This document shows, piece after piece, positions 1-6,821 of a stretch of 7,617 nt of DNA (positions are counted from its first letter, which is position 1; every line of letters begins with the position of its first letter). Both the position numbers and the translations under genes were made by a program. The DNA comes from Chloroflexota bacterium (GTDB lineage: Bacteria; Chloroflexota; Anaerolineae; 4572-78; J111). The stretch spans positions 1 to 7,617 of the forward strand of contig RFJF01000102.1 of NCBI GenBank assembly GCA_003695455.1, written 5' to 3'. The notes under the pieces were generated by a model. It did no database searches, was not told the origin of the DNA, and saw nothing but the letters and a program-made list of their open reading frames with translations.

Positions 1-1
1 C

Positions 2-292
2 TACAGTGGTAAATTATTTGAATACTTGGGTTCCAATCGTCCCATCCTAAGTATTTCACACCCAGATAATGTTGCATCAAAACTCATCGTAAAAGCTAGA
101 GCTGGAACAACTGTAGAACACTCTCCAGAAAAGATTGCTGCTGTTATTCTGCATTACTATCAATCTTGGTTGCGAGATCAAATTGATCATTCGCCCGACT
201 GGACTGTTATCCGCCAATACACTCGCCGTAACCTGACCAAAAGATTGGTTGCCGAATTTGACCGATTAATAAGCAGGGTTCCGGCAATATGA
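2..292 (+). CDS. Glycosyltransferase, GT4-like, C-terminal fragment (5' end outside window)
   Basis: The frame is open from the first base, so this is the last 96 residues of a longer protein. The fragment opens with YSGKLFEYLGSNRPIL, which matches the donor-binding segment of GT-B glycosyltransferases (family pattern K-L-F/Y-E-Y-x-A-x-G-x-P-I/V). Its Glu would be the second Glu of the EX7E motif that contacts the nucleotide-sugar donor. After that come a predicted strand and helix and a basic tail (QYTRRNLTKRLVAEFDRL), as is usual at the C-terminus of GT4 enzymes. Sugar and acceptor cannot be inferred. The gene ends in an ATGA overlap with the next glycosyltransferase, so the two are probably co-translated. 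An internal TTG at 26 falls inside the conserved motif and is not a plausible start. Composition is odd: about 42% GC by my count, with many AT-ending codons and AGA, unlike the GC-rich genes that follow. Family assignment is good; specificity is unknown. Confidence 0.8.
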   Translation, partial: YSGKLFEYLGSNRPILSISHPDNVASKLIVKARAGTTVEHSPEKIAAVILHYYQSWLRDQIDHSPDWTVIRQYTRRNLTKRLVAEFDRLISRVPAI

Positions 293-1437
293 GCCACATT
301 GCCATGCTTCTCACCAACCCCTACCGGCCCGACCCGCGCGTGGAGCGCGAAGCCCGTGCCCTGGTCAAGGCCGGGCATCGGGTGACGCTGGTATGTTGGG
401 ATCGTGCTGCTGAACTGCCCCCCCGCGAAACCCATAATGGGCTAGACATCATCCGGGTGCAGTCGGTGCGCTCGGCGTATGGCTCCGGCTGGCGACAGCT
501 ATTTTACCTGCCCCGATTTTGGCGGATGGCCGTCCGCATCGTTGCTGGCCTGCAACCCAACGCGGTTCACTGCCACGATTTGGACACCCTGTTTGTCGGA
601 TGGCGGCTCAAGCAGCGCACAGCCTGCCGTTTGGTGTACGATGCCCACGAGCACTACCCGGCAATGATGTCGCTGTATTTGCCGCGGGTAATGGTCAACA
701 CCCTGGCCGTATGGGAACGCTATTTGATACGCCACGCCGATGCGGTGGTGACGGCCAGCACCGTTTTGCGCGACGAATTTTTGCAAACTCACCGTATGCC
801 CGTTATCACTCTGGGGAATTTTCAGGATATGGCCCCGTATCAGGCAGTATCGGCAGCAGAAGCCCAGGTACTGCGGGCAAAACTGGGCGTGCCGGATGGA
901 AAATTGCTGGTGGCGTACATCGGCGGGTTTTCCAAAAATCGTATACTTGTACCGTTCATCGAGGCGGCCAGACTTTTGCCGGCGGTTGAATTTCACCTGT
1001 GGGGCGACGGTGCACAACGGACGGAGGTTGAAGCGGCAACGGCTCGCTATCCGAATGCACACTATCACGGCTGGCTGGGGGCAGACGACCTGCCAATTCA
1101 CTTCAGAGCCGCCGACGTGATTTACTACTGCTTACGCCTTGATTACCCCGGCGCCCAGTACAACGCACCCAACACCCTGTCGCAGGCCATGGCCGCCGGA
1201 CGGCCCATCATCGCCAACCGCGTGGGTGATTTGGGGCGTATCGTGTCGGCTGCACAGTGCGGCCTGCTGATTGACCAGGCCACGCCGGAGCAAATCGCCG
1301 CTGCTATCAGACAGTTGCAATTGCCGGACTTACGCCGCCAGCTGGGCAAAAACGGCCTCCGGGCGGCGCAAACCGATTTCAATACCGCCGCTGTCGAAAG
1401 GCAACTGATAGAACTGTACCACATGCTGACAGAGTGA
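289..1437 (+). CDS. Glycosyltransferase, GT4-like (GT-B fold), 382 aa
   Basis: A complete gene of normal length for a GT4 enzyme, expected to transfer a sugar from a nucleotide donor to a lipid-linked glycan at the cytoplasmic membrane face. The N-terminal acceptor domain has a Rossmann-like start and a DPRVEREARALVKAGHRV helix (residues 15-32), and contains VYDAHEHYP near 116-124, a pattern typical of this family. The C-terminal donor domain begins around YIGGFSKNR (210-218), has LWGDG at 237-241, and carries NTLSQAMAAGRPIIA at 295-309, equivalent to the usual KLFEAMAAGxPVIA block. In this block the second Glu of EX7E is replaced by Gln299, and the first is Tyr291, so the canonical motif is degenerate. 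The ATG start is fixed by the ATGA overlap with the upstream gene; the only purine-rich stretch nearby (AGCAGGG, about 11 nt upstream) is a weak ribosome binding site. The stop overlaps or adjoins the next glycosyltransferase, indicating one operon. Substrate unknown. Confidence 0.9.
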   Translation: MSHIAMLLTNPYRPDPRVEREARALVKAGHRVTLVCWDRAAELPPRETHNGLDIIRVQSVRSAYGSGWRQLFYLPRFWRMAVRIVAGLQPNAVHCHDLDTLFVGWRLKQRTACRLVYDAHEHYPAMMSLYLPRVMVNTLAVWERYLIRHADAVVTASTVLRDEFLQTHRMPVITLGNFQDMAPYQAVSAAEAQVLRAKLGVPDGKLLVAYIGGFSKNRILVPFIEAARLLPAVEFHLWGDGAQRTEVEAATARYPNAHYHGWLGADDLPIHFRAADVIYYCLRLDYPGAQYNAPNTLSQAMAAGRPIIANRVGDLGRIVSAAQCGLLIDQATPEQIAAAIRQLQLPDLRRQLGKNGLRAAQTDFNTAAVERQLIELYHMLTE

Positions 1438-1445
1438 TTGAGTCG

Positions 1446-2708
1446 ATGCGTATCCTCTACCTTTCCCAATATTTTCCGCCCGAAGTGGGAGCCACCCAGA
1501 CCCGCGCCGTAGAAATGGCCCGCGGGCTGGTGCGCGCCGGTCACCATGTGACCATGATTGCCGAATTTCCCAACCACCCCACCGGCATCATTCCGCCGGA
1601 GTACCGGGGCCGCTGGTTTGAACGCGCCCAACTGGACGGCATCGAGGTGATTCGGGTGTGGGTCAGTGCCTCGCCGGTAAAAAATTTCCGCACGCGGCTG
1701 GCCTTCTACCTCAGCTATATGCTGATGGCGGCGCTGGCGGGGCTGTTTCTGGCACGCGGCAAATTCGATGCTATTTACGCTACCTCGCCGCCGCTGTTTG
1801 TGGGCGGCGCAGCGCTGGTTATCAGCTATCTGCGCCGGATTCCGCTGGTGTTTGAGGTGCGCGATTTGTGGCCGGAATCTGCGGTGGCGCTGGGCGAACT
1901 GCGCAACCAACGCGCCATCAGAATTGCAGAATGGCTGGAGCGAACATGTTACCGGCGGGCAAAACGGGTGGTGGTGGTCACGCGGGGTATTTTTGATAAT
2001 CTGACATCGGGCGGTAAACTCAACCCGCAAAAGTTGGTCTTCATCCCTAACGGGGCCAACACCGACCTGTTTACCTACGAGCCAAGAGTGGGTTTTTCCT
2101 TAAAGGAATCACTGGGGCTGGGCGGCAAATTTGTGGTACTATATGCCGGAATCCACGGCATTGCCCAGGGATTGGAAACGGTTATCGCCACGGCACAGAA
2201 GCTTACCGACGACCCCGACGTTCATTTTCTGTTTGTAGGTGAAGGGCCGGTTAAGGCAGACATTATCGCTCTGGCGGAAGCAAATCAACTGACCAACGTT
2301 ACTTTTCACCCGGCCGTACCTCGAAATGAGATGCCGGGTTTCCTGTCGGCAGCGGATGTGGCGTTGGTTCCGCTCAAGCGGCTGGATTTGTTTCAGGGAG
2401 CGCTGCCGTCCAAAATGTTTGATGCCTGGGCGTGTAACTGTCCCACACTGATTACCGTCGATGGCGAGGCGCGGGCCGTGCTGGAGCAATCGGAGGCGGG
2501 GCTGTTTGCGGAGCCGGAAAATCCGGACGCACTGACTCAGGCTATCCGCCACCTGAAGGGCCATCGCCCGGAGTTGCGGCAAATGGGCGAACGGGGCCGG
2601 CAGGCTGTAGAACAACACTACTCGCGGCAGGCGCAGGCGGCGCAACTGGTTGATTTGCTGGCGGCAATTACCGGCGCACATTCGCCCCGCCAGACGAATA
2701 TGTTATAA
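1446..2708 (+). CDS. Glycosyltransferase, GT4 family, WbuB/WcaI-like, 420 aa
   Basis: A complete GT-B glycosyltransferase resembling the WbuB (O-antigen) and WcaI (colanic acid) group, where members often add an N-acetylated or deoxy amino sugar. Markers seen: MRILYLSQYFPPEVGATQTR at the N-terminus, an EFPNHPTG segment soon after, a hydrophobic patch around residues 78-100 that may hold the protein to the membrane, and FEVRDLWPES at 136-145, which is characteristic of the group. The C-terminal domain has IPNGANTDLF (200-209), VGEGP (264-268) and LPSKMFDAWACNCPTLI (320-336); Asp326 occupies the position of the second Glu of EX7E. I chose ATG 1446 because the protein then begins directly at the first beta strand, as usual in the family. 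A GTG at 1434, overlapping the upstream stop as GTGA, would add four residues (MIES); neither start has a strong ribosome binding site. The TAA stop lies inside a promoter-like TATAAT. Exact sugar is not predictable. Confidence 0.9.
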   Translation: MRILYLSQYFPPEVGATQTRAVEMARGLVRAGHHVTMIAEFPNHPTGIIPPEYRGRWFERAQLDGIEVIRVWVSASPVKNFRTRLAFYLSYMLMAALAGLFLARGKFDAIYATSPPLFVGGAALVISYLRRIPLVFEVRDLWPESAVALGELRNQRAIRIAEWLERTCYRRAKRVVVVTRGIFDNLTSGGKLNPQKLVFIPNGANTDLFTYEPRVGFSLKESLGLGGKFVVLYAGIHGIAQGLETVIATAQKLTDDPDVHFLFVGEGPVKADIIALAEANQLTNVTFHPAVPRNEMPGFLSAADVALVPLKRLDLFQGALPSKMFDAWACNCPTLITVDGEARAVLEQSEAGLFAEPENPDALTQAIRHLKGHRPELRQMGERGRQAVEQHYSRQAQAAQLVDLLAAITGAHSPRQTNML

Positions 2709-2709
2709 T
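2681..2709 (+). promoter_or_regulatory. Putative sigma70-type promoter with extended -10, driving the ligase-TPR gene
   Basis: TGTTATAAT at 2701-2709 is a perfect extended -10 element (TGn followed by TATAAT at 2704-2709). Seventeen bases upstream is TTCGCC (2681-2686), a weak -35 matching TTGACA at three of six positions; an extended -10 can compensate for this. Transcription would start near 2716, giving a leader of about 185 nt ahead of the ligase-TPR gene at 2902. The -10 box contains the TAA stop codon (2706-2708) of the preceding glycosyltransferase, so the promoter is embedded in the end of the upstream gene. It is a sequence match only. Confidence 0.5.
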
Positions 2710-2726
2710 GTCCCGAACACTACATT

Positions 2727-2732
2727 GGAGGT
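2727..2732 (+). promoter_or_regulatory. Unattached Shine-Dalgarno-like GGAGGT in the leader
   Basis: GGAGGT is a near-perfect anti-Shine-Dalgarno match, but no ATG, GTG or TTG lies at a working distance downstream. The nearest is GTG at 2749, 16 bases beyond, which opens only a 13-codon frame. The true start of the next gene is 170 nt away with its own site. It may be a relic of an original ribosome binding site displaced by the repeat that follows, or, because the run reads GGAGGTAGC, an element acting in the RNA leader. Confidence 0.35.
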
Positions 2733-2789
2733 AGCTCTGCGTTAAACCGTGGTAACTCAAAATAATCTTGAATTCTGCCCGAAAAATTG

Positions 2790-2841
2790 ACAGGATTTAC
2801 AAGATTGTGTTTTATGTTCAATAAAATCTTGATAATCCTGT
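2790..2841 (+). repeat. Imperfect inverted repeat (hairpin) of a dispersed-repeat type
   Basis: The 17-base arms at 2790-2806 (ACAGGATTTACAAGATT) and 2825-2841 (AATCTTGATAATCCTGT) are reverse complements at 15 of 17 positions, with a loop of 18 bases. The loop can form an alternative inner stem: TTTTAT at 2810-2815 with ATAAAA at 2821-2826, closing on GTTCA. The words 'aatcctgt' and 'aatcttg' resemble short repeats I recall as common in intergenic DNA of diverse bacteria; this is memory, not a search. Lying in the predicted leader of the ligase-TPR gene, it would form an RNA hairpin. A run of eight T (2854-2861) follows 12 bases after the stem, too far for a standard intrinsic terminator. Confidence 0.6.
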
Positions 2842-2901
2842 GAATCATGTCCATTTTTTTTGCCGCGGTTGCGTGCAGACCTTCCACATTGGAACACACT
2901 G

Positions 2902-5900
2902 ATGAAAACCAAACTCTCTATTTTCTGCGAAAAAATCATCGAGGCCGGCTGGCTGGCGGCAGTAGTTGCGGTGCCGCTGTTTTTTAACATTTACACCGCC
3001 CGCACGTTTGAGCCGGACAAAATCACGCTGTTGCGGTCCATCACTGCCGTGATGATTCTGGCCTGGCTGGTGATGGTCATTGAACAAGGGTTCCAGTCTG
3101 AGGGCCAATCCATTGGCCGGAGATTCCGGGTGTGGGTCCGGCAGCCGCTGGTACTGCCTGTGCTGGCAATGGTGGTGGTGTACATCATCAGCACCATTTT
3201 TTCCATCTCGCCCAAAGTTAGTTTGTGGGGGTCTTACCAGCGCTTGCAGGGTACCTACTCAATGTTTAGCTACATGGTGGTGTTTGCGTTGATGGCCGCC
3301 CACCTGCGTACCCGCGAGCAGGTAGACCGGCTGGTGACGCTGGTCATTGTGGCCAGTGTGCCGGTTAGCCTGTACGGCATCATCCAGCGCTTTGGGCTGG
3401 ACCCGCTGCCGTGGGCCGGCAACGTTACCATTCGTGTAGCATCAAATATGGGCAACGCCATTTTTGTGGCCAGTTACCTGATTATGATTATCCCGGTTAC
3501 ACTGGTGCGCCTGCTGGAGTCAATGACCGCCATTATTCAGGAAGAAAACGCCTCGTGGGGGCACACTATTCTGGCGGCGGTTTACATTTTCACCATTGCT
3601 ATCCAGATTATCGCCGTCATCTTTAGCCAGAGCCGCGGCCCAATGCTGGGGGTAATGGGCGCCAGTTTTATTATGGGGATGCTGGTTCTGTTGATTTTGC
3701 GCCGGCTTGATTCCGCACGCGGCCCCCTGTCTGTGCGGGAAATCGGCGCGGGACTGCTCTTTTTACTGCCGCTGGGCGCGGCAACGGCCATTCTGGGCGG
3801 CGCAGGTTTTTTGATTGGCAGCCTGCTCTCGTTTGATAACGCCAAACTGCTGGGCGCGGCGCTTGGCGGGTTGCTGGGTTTGTTTGGCGGGTACACATAT
3901 ATGGCCGTGGCCGGCAAGGGCCATCGCTGGATGTGGCTCAGTTGGTTGGGGCTGGCGGCTGTGGGTATTGCCTTTGTGCTGATGCTGAACGTGCGCGGAA
4001 CCGGGCTGGACCCGGTACTTGACCCGGTACGAGAGATGCCGCTGTTGTCTCGTTTATCGCGGGTAACAGACACATCTTCCACCGGCAAGGTGCGAATTCT
4101 CATTTGGGATGCGGCTATGCAGCTCATTGCCCCGCACGGTCCCATCGGCATTACCGAGGAGACCAGCGGGGCCAAACCCGATGCATTCAATGCCGTGCGA
4201 CCGCTCATCGGCTACGGCCCGGAGTCAATGTTTAACGCCTTTGCCTATGTCTACCCGCCGGGGCTGGCCCACGTAGAAAATCGGGGCAGCTCCGCCGACC
4301 GTTCTCACAATGAAACGATGGACAGCCTGGTGATTACCGGCGTGTTGGGCTTTGTTGCGTTCTATTTTCTGATGGTCAGCGTTTTTTATTATGCCCTCAA
4401 ATGGCTGGGCTGGGTGCCGGACAAATCGGCGGCACGGCGGCTGGTTGCCCTGCTGCTGATTTTTGCCGCCATCGGCGCGATGATTCCCTATTTGGTGCAG
4501 GGTCGCTTCACCTTTGCGCCGGTGGGTCTGCCCTTTGGATTGATCAGCGGGATGCTGGTCTTTGTCATTTGGCAGGGCATTGCCACCCAACCTGATTTGG
4601 ATACCTCTCCGGCGCTCACGCCGTACACGCTGCTGCTGATTGGCCTGTTGGGGGCCATTACCGGCCACTTTATTGAGGTGCACTTTGTCTTTTCAATTGC
4701 CGCCACCTACACCTATTTTTGGGCCTATTTGGGGTTGATGCTGGCCCTGTCAAAAATGGTTGCCCTTGAGGCTTCGGCGGCAGAAACCGGTAGCACGCCG
4801 GAAACTCTCCCGGCAGAAACACCGCCCCCGGCAGAAGTGACCGCCGCCCCGCGCCGCGCCAGAAAAGGCCGCGCCCGGCGCGGTAAACGCAAATCCGCGC
4901 CGGCAACTGCGCCACCAGTGATTACGGCAACCGGCGCCCGGCGTGAAAACTGGGAAACCTGGCTGGGCAGTCAGGGGCTGGCCATGGCCATTGTGCTCAT
5001 CATTCTCACCTTTGATTTTGTCACGCCGCAATTCCAGTTGACGCTGGGCAACAGCAGCAGCGCCAGCTTCATCTGGATGCTGGTCATCACCTGGCTGGCC
5101 GGTTTTGCCATCGCGCTCTCCAATCTGGCGGTGCGGCGCGATGACTGGCCCGGCAACATCAGTTGGGGCCGCGCCACCATGCTGTACGGCATCACCTCGC
5201 TCAGCTACTTTTTCTTTTACACGCTGGCCCATCGCTTTCAGTTTGGGCAGCGCATCACCGTGACCTCTATTGAAGATGTGGTTCGCGCCGCCGGGGTGCT
5301 GGCGGGCGGGTTGGTGGTCTTTTACATTTTTCTGCTGCTGCTGATGGTGATTATCGCCCTCACGCTTTCATGGGGAAGGTTGAGGGGACTGGCCTTCTGG
5401 CGCTCGGAAAACTGGTGGCTCTACCCGCCGCTGGTCATCTTCTTTTTTGTGGTACCCATCTGGTTGCAAAACATCAACGTGGTTCGCGCCGATATTTATT
5501 TGAAAGAGGGCGAACGCTACCGCAACAATCGCCAGTGGAACGAAGCCATTGCCCTGCACGAGAAAGCCCGCTCGCTGGACAGCGACGACGATTTTTACTA
5601 CCTGATGCAGGCGCTGGATTACCAGTTGATGGCGCAGGATAACCGGCTTGACGAAGCAACCCGCCAAAACGCCTGGCAGCAGGGCGAGCGCATTGCCCTG
5701 GAAGCCCGCGACGTGAACCCCTATAACCCGGACAACACCGGCAATATGGGGCGCTACTATTTTACGCTGGGGCAGGTGTTTGACCAGTCTAAATTTCAGG
5801 ATGCGCTTGAATTCTTCAAACGTGCTACCGAACTGGCCCCATCCAATGTGATTTACCACAATCTGTGGGCGCAAACGTATTATATTCTGCAGGATTACCC

Positions 5901-6648
5901 CTCGGCGATTGACCGGCTGGAAACCTCAATTTCTATTGACGGCAAGTACCCGCCCACCTGGATTTTACTGGGCGATACCTACGCCGCCATGGGCAATGTG
6001 GATGAAGCGTTAAACGCCCACGCCGAAGGGATGAATCTGGCCGTGCGCGGCAGCGATGGCTGGGCCACCTTTGCCGACCAGTTTCTGGACCAGCGGCTCA
6101 ACTTTTACATTTCTGCCGGGCGCGGCAACGATATCATTGCCGCCATGCAGCAGGTGGCGCTCAACCGCCCCAACGATGCCCGCATTCCGTGGGCCATTGG
6201 CCACGCCTACGAGCTGATGAGCCAAACGGACAAGGCGCTCACTTACTTTGAGCAGGCCCGCAACCTCGGCGATACTTCTGACCGTACCACGCGCAGCATG
6301 GCCAACATCTATCTGGCGGCCAACCAGTACGAGCAGGCCGTCCCACTTTACCAGACCATCTTGCAGAAACAGCCCAACGACATCGAAGCACACAGCGCGC
6401 TGGCCTTTATTTACGCCCAGCAGGGCCGCATTGATGAGGCCATTTTGCACAACCAGAAAGTGGTTGAGCAATCGCCCAATGACTACGACAGCCTGAAAAA
6501 TCTGGCTATTCTTTACCAGCAGCAGCAAAATTACCCGCAGGCCATGACCTACGCCCAGCAGGCGCAAGCCGTTTCGCCGGAAGCCGAAAAGGCCAGTTGG
6601 GAACAGTTCATTGGTAATCTGCAAAACCTGATGAACGCCGGCAACTAA
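2902..6648 (+). CDS. O-antigen ligase/polymerase (Wzy_C-type) membrane protein with C-terminal TPR repeats, 1248 aa
   Basis: A polytopic inner-membrane protein expected to polymerise repeat units or transfer exported glycan from its lipid carrier, on the non-cytoplasmic face. About 15-16 hydrophobic segments fill residues 13-618. Ligase-family features are WGSYQRLQG (109-117), SQSRGP (242-247), a large loop (about 363-471) with GYGPE (437-441) and RSHNETMD (467-474); His469 sits where WaaL-type enzymes have their conserved His. A Pro/Ala-rich then strongly basic linker follows (about 620-685, PRRARKGRARRGKRK at 650-664), then about five more membrane segments (690-865), then roughly eight or nine TPR units (about 866-1245), e.g. 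GRIDEAILHNQKVVEQSPND. Positive-inside reasoning puts the linker in the cytoplasm and the TPRs outside. Typical WaaL/Wzy proteins are about 400-500 residues, so this is greatly extended. ATG 2902 is preceded by GGAA at 2891-2894; an in-frame TTG at 2860 would add 14 unlikely residues. Ligase versus polymerase role is undecided. Confidence 0.88.
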   Translation: MKTKLSIFCEKIIEAGWLAAVVAVPLFFNIYTARTFEPDKITLLRSITAVMILAWLVMVIEQGFQSEGQSIGRRFRVWVRQPLVLPVLAMVVVYIISTIFSISPKVSLWGSYQRLQGTYSMFSYMVVFALMAAHLRTREQVDRLVTLVIVASVPVSLYGIIQRFGLDPLPWAGNVTIRVASNMGNAIFVASYLIMIIPVTLVRLLESMTAIIQEENASWGHTILAAVYIFTIAIQIIAVIFSQSRGPMLGVMGASFIMGMLVLLILRRLDSARGPLSVREIGAGLLFLLPLGAATAILGGAGFLIGSLLSFDNAKLLGAALGGLLGLFGGYTYMAVAGKGHRWMWLSWLGLAAVGIAFVLMLNVRGTGLDPVLDPVREMPLLSRLSRVTDTSSTGKVRILIWDAAMQLIAPHGPIGITEETSGAKPDAFNAVRPLIGYGPESMFNAFAYVYPPGLAHVENRGSSADRSHNETMDSLVITGVLGFVAFYFLMVSVFYYALKWLGWVPDKSAARRLVALLLIFAAIGAMIPYLVQGRFTFAPVGLPFGLISGMLVFVIWQGIATQPDLDTSPALTPYTLLLIGLLGAITGHFIEVHFVFSIAATYTYFWAYLGLMLALSKMVALEASAAETGSTPETLPAETPPPAEVTAAPRRARKGRARRGKRKSAPATAPPVITATGARRENWETWLGSQGLAMAIVLIILTFDFVTPQFQLTLGNSSSASFIWMLVITWLAGFAIALSNLAVRRDDWPGNISWGRATMLYGITSLSYFFFYTLAHRFQFGQRITVTSIEDVVRAAGVLAGGLVVFYIFLLLLMVIIALTLSWGRLRGLAFWRSENWWLYPPLVIFFFVVPIWLQNINVVRADIYLKEGERYRNNRQWNEAIALHEKARSLDSDDDFYYLMQALDYQLMAQDNRLDEATRQNAWQQGERIALEARDVNPYNPDNTGNMGRYYFTLGQVFDQSKFQDALEFFKRATELAPSNVIYHNLWAQTYYILQDYPSAIDRLETSISIDGKYPPTWILLGDTYAAMGNVDEALNAHAEGMNLAVRGSDGWATFADQFLDQRLNFYISAGRGNDIIAAMQQVALNRPNDARIPWAIGHAYELMSQTDKALTYFEQARNLGDTSDRTTRSMANIYLAANQYEQAVPLYQTILQKQPNDIEAHSALAFIYAQQGRIDEAILHNQKVVEQSPNDYDSLKNLAILYQQQQNYPQAMTYAQQAQAVSPEAEKASWEQFIGNLQNLMNAGN

Positions 6649-6660
6649 ACTAACGTCAAT

Positions 6661-6790
6661 ATGAAACCAACAGTTTTTCATTGTCATTGCGAGGCGCGTT
6701 TTTTGCGCCGAAGTAATCTCAGCCTTTCGTTTACCGGAGATTGCTTCGCTTCGCTCGCAATGACATGCCAAAAAAAACTACAGGTTTCAT
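6661..6790 (+). repeat. Nested ~130-bp palindromic element downstream of the ligase-TPR gene
   Basis: The outer arms are ATGAAACC (6661-6668) with GGTTTCAT (6783-6790), continuing after three mismatched bases as AGTTTTT (6672-6678) with AAAAACT (6773-6779). The inner arms are a perfect 12-base pair, TGTCATTGCGAG (6682-6693) and CTCGCAATGACA (6754-6765). Within it are GGCGC/GCGCC (6693-6697, 6705-6709), closing on GTTTTTT, and AAGTAATCTC/GAGATTGCTT (6711-6720, 6737-6746; one mismatch). The minus-strand translation of the core reads CHCERSEAIS...AMT, a string I recall from many spurious ORFs in bacterial genomes, which suggests a widespread dispersed repeat. No U-tract follows the stem on either strand, so it is not a canonical intrinsic terminator, though it could stabilise or end transcripts. 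Confidence 0.75.
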
Positions 6791-6821
6791 TCTGATTTCA
6801 GTTTAAAACCATATTTTATCG

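Noticed and set aside
499..1101. Minus-strand open frame of 200 codons
   Set aside because: It lies entirely inside the first complete glycosyltransferase on the opposite strand and has no domain-like features.
1143..2030. Minus-strand open frame of 295 codons
   Set aside because: It is antisense to two well-supported glycosyltransferases, has low-complexity His/Arg/Pro-rich composition and shows no recognisable motif.
2749..2790. Small leader peptide from GTG 2749 (13 codons)
   Set aside because: It is 16 bases beyond GGAGGT, too far for normal initiation, and has no run of regulatory codons.
2790..2861. Intrinsic terminator (hairpin plus T-run) before the ligase-TPR gene
   Set aside because: The T-run is 12 bases beyond the stem and the stem is interrupted and AT-rich, so it does not fit a standard terminator.
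2860..2901. TTG 2860 as start of the ligase-TPR protein
   Set aside because: It would begin in the T-run with no ribosome binding site and add 14 residues unlike a membrane-protein N-terminus. ATG 2902 has GGAA seven bases upstream and leads directly into the first membrane segment.
2757..2990. Minus-strand frame with HDSQDYQDF and SCKSCQFF strings
   Set aside because: The strings are translations of the spacer repeat at 2790-2841; the rest is antisense to the start of the ligase gene.
6010..6771. Long minus-strand open frame (253 codons) beginning MACHCERSEAIS
   Set aside because: Its start lies in the intergenic palindrome and the rest is antisense to the TPR coding region. The CHCERSEAIS string is the translated repeat, not a protein domain.
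6785..6819. Promoter for the dehydrogenase (TATTTT near 6812)
   Set aside because: The -10 match is only four of six and there is no -35-like hexamer at proper spacing.
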